This document shows positions 50,301-57,666 of a stretch of DNA of 64,000 bases, piece by piece; position 1 is the first letter of the stretch; each line of letters starts with the position of its first letter. A program made the position numbers and the translations under genes. The notes under the pieces are model-generated. The model was not told the origin of the DNA, searched no databases, and saw only the letters and a program-made list of their open reading frames with translations. Source of the stretch: Romanomermis culicivorax (lineage: Eukaryota; Nematoda; Enoplea; Mermithida; Mermithidae); assembly GCA_963922205.1 (NCBI GenBank), contig CAWUHX010000071.1, forward strand, positions 186,001-250,000, written 5' to 3'.

Positions 50301-51577
50301 CATCTAAAGTTCGTTCAACTTGGACATGTCTAAAGTTATACGCGTGTAACTTTAGACACTTTCTGAGAAACCGGCCCCAGTTGTATTATTTGCAGTTGGT
50401 GCAACGCAGTTTCTTGAAAAATGCATTCAGCTACAATATTTTCGATTATGATTATTACAGCTGATACCAAAATAGCAAAAACTAGAAATTTAACCCCTCT
50501 AATTTCTCAATTTTTTGTTGATCATTTCAAAAGTTTGCATTCTGGAAAGCTTTTGGAATTCTATTAATACTAATAATCAACAGGGTTCCACCAAAAAATG
50601 ATAGGTATGCATTTTTCCAAGAGTCAACCCGAAGGTAGCATCTGCTTGGGGAGTTTAGAACTCATCCAGGAAGTGTTCGACCTTACCCGAATAGGTGCTT
50701 AACCCACAAGGAGTAACCTTCGGAGGCGACCAAGCATTTTTTTTGTTTCATAGTGCAACATATGAGTTCATCAGATATCGTTGAGGTCTGTCCAAAAACA
50801 TTATTCAAAATGACGGATCTCAATTTTTGACGGATTCAGAGGTAATTAGAGTTTGGTTCAATTTTGGTTGATCTGCTCCAGATATTAAATGCTCCTGATC
50901 TTATTGTCAGAAGTGAGTATCCCCAGAAACTGGTACGTAGTTTTTAGCTTTTTTTAGTCAGGTTCTATACGGAATACGCTTTTCCACACGAAAATGTATC
51001 ACATCTTTTATCATTCCTATTCCATTTAATTCGTCAAGAGAATAAGGTTTGAACAAAAGTTCCACCGCCTTCATTCATGAATTTAAAAAATTTATCATTT
51101 TATCATATAAGTCATTTTTTTCGTACCTTCCATAAACGGGTTGGAAATAAGAAATCTAGATAAAATTCCGAAATATTTTTCCCCTAGCTAACAGCAACAG
51201 ATCCCCGGAAAAGAAATCAAATCAACATGAGATTTTTCTCACCATTATCGTCGCCATCATCTTCGTCGTCGGAACTTGGTGTTGGTGGAGCTCGATCTGT
51301 GATTTCATCATCCGTTCTTGGTTCACTGACTTCCTCTATAGACGATTGGCGAGACAGGCCTGATCTTGTCCTTTCTGTGATAGAGACTCCATTTACAGAA
51401 AAAACCTGATGTTAAATGCCAGTGCTATTTTACCTTTAAATGTCACAGCCTGAAAAAAACAGAATGCAACATTGCAATAGTACTCGGAATGAAAAGTCGA
51501 TGAAAATAACTTACGAATATTCCTTCAAAAACGACGAATATGCTGAAAAATAACAATATACAATGTTTCGACTTCAT
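28943..51577 (-). CDS. Secreted astacin metalloprotease with kringle, EGF and CUB domains, 18 exons
   Basis: Predicted zinc endopeptidase of the astacin (M12A) family, secreted and probably furin-activated. Minus-strand exons: 51577-51515, 51405-51243, 46720-46625, 46571-46530, 46183-46082, 45975-45959, 45866-45720, 43571-43319, 43256-43121, 42028-41947, 41894-41691, 36402-36279, 36221-36107, 36053-35929, 35527-35393, 35333-35218, 33030-32894, 29087-28943. Phases agree throughout and total 733 residues. Order: signal peptide (1-18), polar propeptide, RKKR (267-270), catalytic domain (271-477) with HELGH (373-377), third His 383 and SIMHY (428-432), kringle (about 478-553), EGF (560-598), CUB (603-733). 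Catalytic to CUB exons are firm; propeptide exons 3-7 rest on phase, splice consensus and coding-like composition. Astacin-EGF-CUB is the usual nematode NAS layout; the kringle between is unusual. Substrate unknown; cuticle or matrix remodelling would be a guess. Confidence 0.85.
29115..29410 (+). repeat. Interspersed repeat family B, copy 2
   Basis: Same block order as 26030-26345: GATCCCGCACCACTTTCGATC, ATGTTTCAGCATC, CCCCGTTGCTGACAGGCGAAC, AAAAAAGATTAGTG, GCGCTATAACACAAC. It lies in the last astacin intron. The Cys-containing minus-strand frame next to it (29430-29681) is skipped by the phase-consistent CUB junction, so I treat it as intronic. Confidence 0.6.
31210..31376 (+). repeat. ATACCTGTA-family MITE, copy 1
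   Basis: Begins CATACCTGTAATTGGAGG, contains TTTTTTGGGAAAATTTTC and a run of C, ends CCTCTTACAGGTA. Related copies: 53433-53688 (inverted), 58980-59190 and 59610-59834. Short inverted termini (TACCTGTA / TACAGGTA) mark it as a TIR element. Confidence 0.7.
31705..31935. repeat. CATTCATTTTGAAATGAT-family MITE, near-complete palindromic copy
   Basis: Left CTCCATTCATCATCAAGTGA then TCGATGCAGCGA, right TCGCTGCATCAATCATTTCA. Both arms are visible, showing that this family is an inverted-repeat MITE. Other copies: about 112-345, 7796-8000, 42580-42716. Confidence 0.7.
32378..32628. repeat. TAGTCTG-family MITE, best-preserved copy
   Basis: Begins CTATAGTCTGTTTTCCTTG and ends AAAAAACAGACTATA; 251 bp. 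It shares GTGGAAAGCAAGTA, the TTTTTCGAATGAAAAATTT centre and GCATTTTATAAAA with the other copies. Sits inside the hAT-like element. Confidence 0.8.
33600..33836. repeat. TAGTCTG-family MITE copy between astacin exons 16 and 17
   Basis: Left TTTTTGAAATGCTTG; right ACAAGCAATAAAAACAGACTA. Body retains TCATATAAGACTGGAAATTT and the TAAACGA block. The adjacent minus-strand frame at 33456-33641 is open but is excluded by the phase-0 junction joining the two CUB exons. Confidence 0.7.
33845..34080 (-). repeat. Interspersed repeat family B, copy 3 (inverted)
   Basis: CTCTAATCTTTTTAGCC, TAAATTCGCCTGTG, CAGCAACGGGGAAAGTTT and TCACAGATCGGAAATTGTG are reverse complements, in reverse order, of blocks in the copies at 26030 and 29115. 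A further fragment with GCGCTATAACACG lies at about 34430-34530. Confidence 0.6.
35393..35527 (-). CDS. Astacin gene exon 15: EGF-like domain
   Basis: One phase 1-1 exon encoding YCHGWCYNGGYHSPTNCECV, then CPKFATGKFC. The six-Cys pattern with NGGY..P.NC and a CxCP..xG.xC end is that of the EGF module following the catalytic domain in nematode-type astacins. Confidence 0.9.
35929..36221 (-). CDS. Astacin gene exons 13-14: kringle domain
   Basis: Two exons (36221-36107 and 36053-35929) encode a complete kringle of about 75 residues: ESCFNKNELPNVNFNGNLTM, SGRTCQNWATQYPQKHRY, ESCRNPDKWAGGPWCYTKDP, YEPCFSSC. All six kringle Cys are present, as are the diagnostic TCQ-W, CRNPD and PWCYT segments. 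The intron splits the domain in its middle (after HR), and both flanking junctions are phase 1, so the two-exon module could have been inserted or lost without breaking frame. Kringles bind proteins or glycosaminoglycans and usually serve as targeting modules in secreted proteases. Confidence 0.9.
36279..36402 (-). CDS. Astacin gene exon 12: end of catalytic domain
   Basis: Encodes ASSTNGLMTICPLDP, then TIMGQREEPAFGDVSLINRIYC. MGQR, the D-x-x-x-I-N block and the final YC are standard for the astacin C-terminal subdomain; TMGQRE with IN..YC is especially frequent in nematode NAS proteins. It joins SIMHYFPY across a 5.3 kb intron in phase 0. A Cys in TICP is additional to the usual four. Confidence 0.9.
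37735..38610. repeat. Minisatellite of roughly 100-bp units, about 8-9 copies
   Basis: Each unit has TTTCGACCA..GGGAATTCAA, a CACTTTACAC block, AAAAATTATC..GGGTGTAAAC, AAGCGTATTT and GTGATTTTT. Units diverge and vary in length. Frames across it give repeating peptides on both strands (for example NKRIFVIF), which are by-products. It lies in the intron between astacin exons 11 and 12. Confidence 0.85.
38809..40531. mobile_element. 1.72-kb element with about 207-bp terminal inverted repeats
   Basis: ACTAGTTTAT then AGAAAATGCCCCGATGGGGC at the left end matches the complement at the right end (GGGGCATTTTCTCATAAACTAGT), and the match continues past GTATATTCTGCAGC (39000) and GCTGCAGAATATAC (40330). 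Interior frames (39012-39284, 39266-39457, 39476-39758) are not recognisable as a transposase. A second element is nested at 39743-40135. Confidence 0.8.
39743..40135. mobile_element. Nested short element with CCCAGTTGCACTAA ends
   Basis: Left GGCCCAGTTGCACTAAAGAG, then GAGCTCGAGCTCAAGATAATC; right GAGATTATCC, then GGGTTAGTGCAACGAACCTC. The inverted ends and internal repeats of AGATTATCTC/GAGCTC resemble 43706-44274. No coding content. Confidence 0.6.
40620..41152 (+). repeat. Hairpin-ended repeat family H, copy 1
   Basis: Runs from AAAATTTTCCGGCGCTTCGA to AAAATTTTCTGGCGCTTGGC, then GCCGG, i.e. each end carries a GGCGC-loop-GCGCC-like hairpin beside AAAATTTT. The interior matches 53877-54415 in reverse complement (for example TTCAATATTATC, AATGAAGATTC, GAAAGATCAAT) and a fragment at 37125-37250. 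Confidence 0.75.
41691..43571 (-). CDS. Astacin gene exons 8-11: furin site and catalytic core
   Basis: Exon 8 (43571-43319) ends the propeptide with ERKKR, then WPDPERILIKF, the usual start of mature astacins. Exon 9 (43256-43121) has VRKAWQFWQNKTCLKF, with the first conserved Cys. Exon 10 (42028-41947) has SGSCSTDRLG and AQCSDLV. Exon 11 (41894-41691) has HELGHALGLAHSQKRVDRD, with three zinc His and catalytic Glu 374, and the Met-turn SIMHY including the Tyr ligand. The residue after the third His is Ser rather than the family Glu that normally anchors the mature N-terminus. Confidence 0.92.
42580..42716. repeat. CATTCATTTTGAAATGAT-family MITE, short copy
   Basis: TACTCCATTCATTTTGAAAT at left and ATTTTAAAATGAATGGAT at right; contains GCAAGGCTCGTTGACTCTAA. 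Lies in the intron between astacin exons 9 and 10. Confidence 0.7.
43706..44274. mobile_element. Element with GGGGCCGGT termini
   Basis: GGGGCCGGTCGCAATAACT at the left and ACCGGCCCC at 44267-44274 (also 44225-44232) on the right. The left half is packed with CGAGCTCGCGATTA motifs in both orientations. The short GC-rich termini and internal palindromes resemble 48045-50378. I would place both with the Harbinger/ISL2EU-like group, with low certainty. Confidence 0.5.
44380..44780 (+). pseudogene. Decayed Myb/SANT-like, transposon-associated protein
   Basis: Pieces in different frames read VGGPPDSCLPSENSQTIIEA near 44410 and KLASESEKINLEKEKFESEK near 44660-44710, then a stop at 44778-44780. A GGPP segment followed by a Glu/Lys coiled coil resembles Myb/SANT-like proteins, often partners of Harbinger-type transposases. 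Several stops and frameshifts separate the pieces. It is on the opposite strand to the astacin gene, within its intron. Assignment is from pattern only. Confidence 0.4.
45720..51405 (-). CDS. Astacin gene exons 2-7: polar, low-complexity propeptide
   Basis: Exon 2 (51405-51243) is acidic and Ser-rich, ending PSSDDEDDGDD. Exons 3 (46720-46625) and 4 (46571-46530) are Arg/Gly- and Lys-rich (GERGIRRDDD, DWRRRGKSKGK). Exon 5 (46183-46082) is GKSKSKFGGRPSETDTDDEG plus a Ser run. Exon 6 is a proposed 17-nt microexon (45975-45959). Exon 7 (45866-45720) is Lys-rich (KHKGKKKGK), then SYLWQGKLVRRAGPD and HVPEHD before GAC|GTAAGT. Phases 1/1/1/1/0/0 chain correctly into the catalytic exons. Astacin propeptides vary widely, so membership is inferred from context; I see no FxGD zinc-blocking motif. 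Confidence 0.55.
47085..47677. mobile_element. Solo LTR (593 bp) with ATTG target duplication
   Basis: Starts TGTTATATCT and ends CACTACAACA, so it has TGTT...AACA termini, flanked directly by ATTG at 47081-47084 and 47678-47681. It is far more GC-rich than its surroundings and contains an AAATAAAG polyadenylation-like signal near 47290. No internal retroelement coding sequence adjoins, as expected after recombination between two LTRs. It lies in the large intron between astacin exons 2 and 3. Confidence 0.7.
48302..48551. repeat. TAGTCTG-family MITE, inverted copy
   Basis: Right end AAGAAAAACAGACTATAG and left TTTTATAAAATGCCTCC fit the family in reverse orientation; body retains GTCAAAATCGTTTACAT and AGTCCTACATGATA. 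Confidence 0.8.
48878..50152. mobile_element. TAGGGACCTGCACG-terminated element nested in the previous one
   Basis: Left TAGGGACCTGCACGGGCC, right GGCTCGTGGAGGTCCCTA; short GC-rich inverted termini around an AT-rich 1.2 kb interior. The termini resemble hAT-type ends with GGGCC motifs, but no 8-bp duplication could be matched. No transposase frame. Confidence 0.65.
51515..51577 (-). CDS. Astacin gene exon 1: signal peptide
   Basis: MKSKHCILLFFSIFVVFEG encodes a short basic start, a hydrophobic core and a small-residue end, i.e. a secretory signal. It stops at a strong ATTC|GTAAGT donor in phase 0. An ATG further upstream in frame (51631) would bury the signal, so 51577 is preferred. Confidence 0.7.
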
Positions 51578-51946
51578 TGTCAATACACCAGAAGCCGAAT
51601 TTGAAAAACAAAATGGGAATGTACTGGGCAAAATTCAGCTAATTTTTAGGCTGATAAGTAGTATGTTAGAGTCAGCAAAGATAAGAACAAATTGAAAGAA
51701 AAAGGATTTTGTCATTTTCTGCAACATCTGCATTTTTTACTATAATTAGATTCGATTATGTGTAGCTAATGAACCTAAAAATCATAAATCGAATGTGAAT
51801 TGATCCATTTTCGTTTGTGCAAATTTCACCGAATTAAAGTCCGATTCTAAAAAAAGGGAACGGCTTACATCGAATTCGCGCAATCGTTGAAACGTAATTG
51901 TGTATCGACTAAAGTGTTTGCGATAAAGAACTTTATATGAAAGGGT

Positions 51947-52960
51947 CTATAGTCTGTTTCCTTGACGTCTAAATAATGAAACTGCAAGTTGGCATTTTTG
52001 CGTTTGCGTCTCATAGGACTGGTCATTTTTCAGCTCACTCAACCATACACCTGCATGGAGAGGACTTGGAGTTTGACCCCAGCCATTAAGTGTTTGACTT
52101 CGCCAGGTAGGTGTTTGACTCCACCCAAATAGTGAGTTTTCATGGCGAACAGGAATTTTTTCTCCCAAAATGCAAACTCTTTGACATTTATTTAAAAAAT
52201 TATCGAGAATTTTGTACCTTCTTTTTGACTGAGTTATTGATGTTTAAAGTTCGGCAAAAATTTGGTTGATTTACCACAAATTTTTCTTGCCGCCCGATGT
52301 GTGCCATCAACTGACTTTTAATGAATAAGAAATCATATTGTAAATGCTTGATTGGAACAATTTTTACGACTTAAGGATTTTATAAGAAACACGAACTGTA
52401 AATCTGTTTTCGCTTGTGAATCAAAAAAGACAAAAATAAAAACACATTCTGTTCTTAAAAAAGTTCACAAGAAGGTTAACAGAAGAATTATTCACTGAAT
52501 TAATCAACTAACTGATGCTGCAGGTAATAGTCTGCTCTTGAATTTCATGAAATGCTAAATATGTTAAAATGCTTATAATCAAAAAATGACCAAAATTAGC
52601 GGATCTAAAACCGTTCACTCAGAACTCTATAACAGTGAAGTTCTATAACATAATGTATGACGTCAGCAACATTTTAAGGGAAACGGCGTTGTGGCGTTTC
52701 ACGGCTGTCAGTCCATTTGTTTTTGTAATTTTTTCTAATCACGTTTTTTCAACCTACGTCTGTTTGTAAGCGAATGACGAGTGAGAAGTGTGGTCGGAAT
52801 CAGAAATGTCATATTTTTACCATTTCCTGCTGAACCTTATGTCAAAAATACTATTTTTCTACAGTTCAAAAAAATCTGTGTGTTAAAACAATATTGAGGA
52901 TGGCACATATTTTGTGTCATTTTCCAATTTACTGGTAGTTTATGGAAACAGATTATTCTT
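51947..52960. repeat. Two diverged TAGTCTG-family pieces upstream of the astacin gene
   Basis: A left end CTATAGTCTGTTTCCTTG at 51947 and a right half at about 52785-52960 (TGTGTCATTTTCCAATTT, GGAAACAGATTATT). The sequence between contains GTGTTTGACTCC-like repeats near 52060-52130. No gene seen; the astacin promoter should lie in this region but no motif is convincing. Confidence 0.45.
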
Positions 52961-53129
52961 ATTATATTCGGATAGTAATTTATCCTATCTTTGCCGCACT
53001 CATCGCTTTTATTTCTTACTCGTTTTAACTAGCAGGCATTTACTCAAGTACAGTTTTATCGCGGGTATCAAATAATCACTGTGGTTATAATGACAAATCC
53101 ACAAAGCATTGCGGGCAGCCCAGTGCTGC

Positions 53130-53260
53130 CAGATGCGGCTATTTCCCGCCATTTTCGCGGCTTTCAGATCCCTCTGGCGGTTTTTGCGGTGTTTTGACTA
53201 TTTGGCGGTTTTTGGGATCTTGCCGTGGTTTTGGCGGTTTTCAATTTTTTGCTTACCACA
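53130..53260. repeat. GGCGGTTTT-rich repeat, copy 1
   Basis: Starts CAGTGCTGCCAGATGCGGC, then alternates GGCGGTTTTTG motifs. A related sequence at about 61070-61185 ends in the complementary CATCTGGCAACACTGG. Open frames here are repeat by-products. Confidence 0.5.
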
Positions 53261-53432
53261 TAAAGACGCAAGATCAGGGTTGGCGGCAGCCACTTTTTTC
53301 CCCGGGCCTTTTCCCCAAATGGGGAAAAGGGTCAAAATTTTTTCCCCGATTTTCCCGAAGCCGTTTTTTTCGCTTAAAAATGCTCACAGACGCTTTATTT
53401 AGGTGTTTTTGAGTCTTTTCAAGCCTTCTGCA

Positions 53433-53688
53433 TACCTGTAAGACCTCCGACCAGTTGGGGGGGGGGGGGGGGGGGGTAAATCCGAAATTTTGGGGGGGGG
53501 GGGTAGGAAAAAGTCGAAATTTTTCCCAAAAAAGGCCAAAAAACATACACTTTTTTGAAAAAAAAAATTTTTTTTTCCAAACTGGGGGGGGGGGGTTGGG
53601 GGGGGGGAAATGATTTTGGGTATAGGGTTGGCCGAGTTGGGGAGGGGGTCACCCCCCCAACCCCCCCCCCCCCCAAGTACAGGTATGG
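53433..53688 (-). repeat. ATACCTGTA-family MITE, copy 2, with G-homopolymer runs
   Basis: CCTGTAAGACCTCCGACCAG at left and AAGTACAGGTATGG at right are the complements of the 59610-59834 copy. Long G and C runs (for example 53457-53476) give open frames on both strands that are not genes, and may be assembly-sensitive. Confidence 0.75.
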
Positions 53689-53876
53689 CCTTCTGGTGTT
53701 TTCAGACCCGTTAATTCACTAAAATTGAGGAAAAAATTGAAATTTTCGAGTTTCAATTCTAATTTACAAGCATTGGAACAAACTTTCAAGCAAACTATCC
53801 AAAAGCATAATGATTTTGAATTATATGAGAAATCGATGGTTAAGTGCTCTGAGAACCCAAAAGGAATGTTAATCTT

Positions 53877-54415
53877 TCCGGCGCGAAGCGCCGGAAAAAT
53901 TTTTTGGGTATTGATATTCTGCGACGCTGGAAAATCAATTTTCCAAACATTTATTTCAAGAATTAGATTTGAATTTTGTGTTCAAAAGTCGTAATTTCTA
54001 GAATTTTACTTGAAAAATTTTAAAACCAGTAAACTCTCATACTTGGTCGAAAATATATGAGTGAGTAAGCAGAGTATAAATTTCCGAAAGATATTTCTAT
54101 GAAGCGTTTGAATTGATTTTACGTTAGAAAAGAAATAATTGCATCAAAAAGCTTAGAGAGTTAACGTATTGATCTTTCTCCAGAGGAAAAAATGCGAATC
54201 TTCATTAAATATCATGATAAAATATTGAAGATTACCAATGAAAACATGAGATAATACCTTCAGGATGATGAAAACTATTATAGATGATATGATAAATGAA
54301 GGTAGACATGCTAAAAGCCGCGCCTAAGCTAAGTAATACATAATAATGATTATTAAAGTAATAATCGGCGCGAAGCGCCGGAAAATTTTGAGATTATGAC
54401 CTTCTAAAATGCACC
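53877..54415 (-). repeat. Hairpin-ended repeat family H, copy 2 (inverted)
   Basis: Bounded by CCGGCGCGAAGCGCCGG at 53879 and GGCGCGAAGCGCCGG at 54366. The interior is the reverse complement of 40620-41152, sharing TTCATTAAATATCATGATA, TATTGAAGATTACCA and GAAGGTAGACATGC. Confidence 0.8.
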
Positions 54416-54600
54416 AAAATGCATCTTTTCTGTATCCGATCCCCAAAATTTTCTTCCCCAAATGGGGAAAGAGCCCAAAATTTTTTTCCCTTTTCCGAAT
54501 TTTTTTCCCGAAAAAGCACGATTTGGGGGGGAAAAAAACAGTGGCGGCAGCGTTTTTTTTGTGCACGGACATGTGTGCCCCTTGGCACAGGAGGCCAAAA
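54416..54600. repeat. TTCCCC/GGGGAA palindromic low-complexity block
   Basis: CTTCCCCAAATGGGGAAAG and CAAAATTTTTTTCCC mirror a block at 53300-53350 (TTTCCCCAAATGGGGAAAAG). Four overlapping open frames arise from it; none looks real. CAGTGGCGGCAGCG then a T-run and GTGCAC at 54539 resembles a hAT-type terminus. Confidence 0.4.
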
Positions 54601-54609
54601 AAACGGCAG

Positions 54610-54775
54610 TGGTTATTCGGCGCCCGGCGCTAAATATCCTTCCGTCTTAATTTTTTTTATTCATTGCCCGGCGCTGAATAACTAAGCATTTTAATTTTTT
54701 TATGCAGCGCCGGGCGCTGAATAACATTTTATCATTACGTTGGTTATTCAGCGCCTGAACTTCTCGCGTTGCACC
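54610..54775. repeat. Palindromic GCGCCGGGCGC satellite, array 1
   Basis: About four units of GCGCCGGGCGCTGAATAA in alternating orientation, separated by short AT-rich spacers. The same unit recurs at 59285-59440. Confidence 0.75.
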
Positions 54776-55490
54776 CGTAGAGTTTATGTTTCATCAAAAT
54801 AGGAGTTCCATCGTCCATAATGGGTTGTTTCGAAGTAAGAATGCGTCATATTCGGATTAACCCCTGTGAACTGCGATCAAACTACGGCTGCTCACTTAGT
54901 CGGTCCGGTTAAGAATGAATTTTTTGACAGCTTACAAAATTGTTTACCATTACAATTGGATTTTTTCAAGTAATTTGTGGTTAAGGAATATGATTTTAAT
55001 CTAATCCTCATTAGTTTCGTTGCAATATATACAACGCCAGTCTATTTCTAAAAGCCAGACTTTTATGTAACGTTTCTACTACTGTGACTATAACTCGCAA
55101 AGTCTTCACCCCTATCAAGTCTTTGAACTTTTGCTGGAGTCACGAAAATGATTGAATACGAATTGCAATCTGCTTAGAAATAAAGAATTGGCTAGTCAAA
55201 AACAGTTTCTCATCAAGCATACGATTTTTATCATTTGGTGGGTGCACAGCGAAGCTTGAAAATCGTGAAACAAGTCATGGAAAAATTTAACAGAGCACAC
55301 ATTCCAAGTGGTGGCGATCTTTCTATTCATCAAGTTCTGCTAGCAGCAACCTAAAAGTTCAACAGTGTTATTTTGTACTGTATTAGGAGGTCAGTAGTTC
55401 ACGATTACTTGCTTGTTCACTTGCACAAAACACTCCTAGAGTAATTCTTTTTCAACAGGTTCAGGATTAATTTTATTCCATATGTATTAC

Positions 55491-57666
55491 CAGAGCACCC
55501 CATGGGGGGGTATGGGGGGGTATTACCCCCCTCTTAGATTTGGAAATTCATTTACTACCCCCATAAAAACAGCTCACTATAGCAAAAAATTTTGGTAGAC
55601 TTCATCCTCTCCCCAGTAGGTTATACTAATTCGAGAAAAATTGCAGAATGTGTGATTCTGAGGAATTACTGCTCTTTTTGACACATTTACTGAGCAAATG
55701 ATAACGAGAAAGTATGCAACTTCTATGCCATATAGCGATTTTTAGGAAAGGATATCAGCACATTAATATATACTGCTTGTAGGAAATCATTATAAATATA
55801 ATTGGGAGATGAAATAATGCGTTATGTATATGTGATTAATCGAAAAATCGCCCCTTGGGAAGAAAAACATTATGTTCTTAAAATTCTGCCTCTTCATGCT
55901 CTCCTTTCCTTTTCTCCGCTTCTGCGTTGGGTCTGCTGTGCGCATATGGTTACCCAAGCTGTGGCATACTTTCCTGCTATGAGTTGAGACATGTGAGGTC
56001 TGTTGACGTGGATCAGGAGTGGTACTTGGTTTCAAACTTGTAGTTCATAGTCTAATGGGATTAATAATACTAAAGTCACATTCAGCATCAGGACTCTCAA
56101 TTGGATACTGCTGAAGATGCTGGTTGAAACAATGTTTCCAAACGTATGTTGTGCCCGATTATTGAAATGTGCAGGAATCAAAGTGTGACTATTCTGTACA
56201 TATAATTAGTGCATTAAAGTTGCATGATTGGCAGCTGGAAAATGGAGTTGAAATAGTAAATGTTTTTTGACTGTAAAAAGCATAAAGTAGGGGCATTAAT
56301 CAGTTTTGTAAGTTCGAGACAGTACAACTCCCCCCTCCTTAGCAAAAAGTTGAGAGCAAAAAAAAAAAAAAAAAAAAAGGTCACGGCATATTTCAAGTAC
56401 TACCCTTAAAATCTAAGATTTTACCCCTACCTAAATTTTCGACCTTGGGGACCTCTGTGTATTACCAACAAAGCAAATTACTTATAGTTTTTTCGCTTTT
56501 TGTGTTTTATATGTCTCGAATTCGAATATTTTGTTCACATGACGGAAAAATTAGATTCTTGACAATCACATGAAGTAACCACTAGAAAAAATGGTTCAAG
56601 TATCATATACATGGAAAATAGCTCAACTGGCAACTACCAGACGGGCTAGTTCTCGGCACCAGACAAGGGGCTAGATTTACCAAACGCATCTGAGCTTTTC
56701 TGTTGATTCAGTGGCGTAAAAATTGACCTGTACCGAACTCTGCACCACAGAACTGACACACACTGCACCACAGAAAATAATAATGAACTGAACTAATTGA
56801 ATGGCGTTTTCTCTTGCACCTACTTCTATTTATAGGTACCACTGAACCTTTAGAAGAGTTCAGGGCACTTCTATAAACGTTTTGTTTGCACCAAAATGTA
56901 GCGGTTCATTGATACTTTATTGTGCAGATTTCCAGTTGTCACTTAGATAATTGTTTTCATGCACCCACCAAGCCAATGAGCTATAGAAGTTTCACAATTC
57001 ATGCGCTAAAAACCAGAGTAGGCGTAAAGCAATGTTCGAAAAATAACTCACTATTTCCCACAACGTTGGCCAATTTCAGATGCTCACGTTAGAAAACGCA
57101 CCAATATTCGGTATTAAAATTTCGTCGATAATTAACATTTTCAGCTTTTTTAACATTTTCCCCAAATGAGCATAATTTCGAAAAAACAGCGGATTTTCCA
57201 ATTCCAAGAATTACAATATAGATTCCTGCACTAGGCGCCAGAAAACTGTAATTCCGACTAATTGTATTTGTGCTTTCTAAAAACATATTACAAAAATCTT
57301 CGTACGGAGCGAAATATGTTTGTCTCCTACAAAAGCCAGTGGTTCTGTACAGCTGTCAAATTTTTCACTTTCATATATCAAAATCATTTATGCAATAGAT
57401 ACATTTTCAAACCTGTAGACACGATAAACATACTTTTTTCATACTGACCACAAACTTTAAAAAATATCCAATAGTAGTTCTTCTAAAAGTGTCCGCTTAC
57501 TCATTTCCTTGAAATTGGCTTACCCATTATGACACTCGCCAAAGTTTTGTGTACCTGTGGCCATTTTTGTCTCATTTCATCAGTAAGTCATTCTTACTAG
57601 GATGGTAAATGAATATCCAAACATGAGACCGCGGCAATATCCCGTTCCCCCCTATGGGGTGCTCTG
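55491..57666. mobile_element. CAGAGCACCCCAT-terminated element, 2.18 kb
   Basis: Left CAGAGCACCCCATGGGGGGG and right CCCCCCTATGGGGTGCTCTG are inverted repeats, and TATTACCCC / GGGGTATTAC motifs recur nearby (also 58145-58195). No matching 8-bp flanks. The interior holds a 20-A run near 56359 and no convincing gene. Confidence 0.55.

Larger units (their letters stand above)
48045..50378. mobile_element. GGGGCCG-terminated element (2.33 kb) with GTCTAA arrays
   Basis: Left GGGGCCGATTTCTCAAAAAG and right CTTTCTGAGAAACCGGCCCC are inverted repeats. Both subterminal regions hold many copies of GTCTAA/TTAGAC-type motifs (48073-48180 and 50209-50360). A different element is inserted inside at 48878-50152, and a TAGTCTG MITE at 48302-48551. 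Confidence 0.75.

Noticed and set aside
53109-53676. Several Pro/Gly/Phe-rich frames
   Set aside because: They come from G/C homopolymers and GGCGGTTTT repeats, open on both strands at once.
54324-54685. Cluster of overlapping frames on both strands
   Set aside because: All derive from palindromic TTCCCC/GGGGAA and hairpin repeats; no splice or family support.
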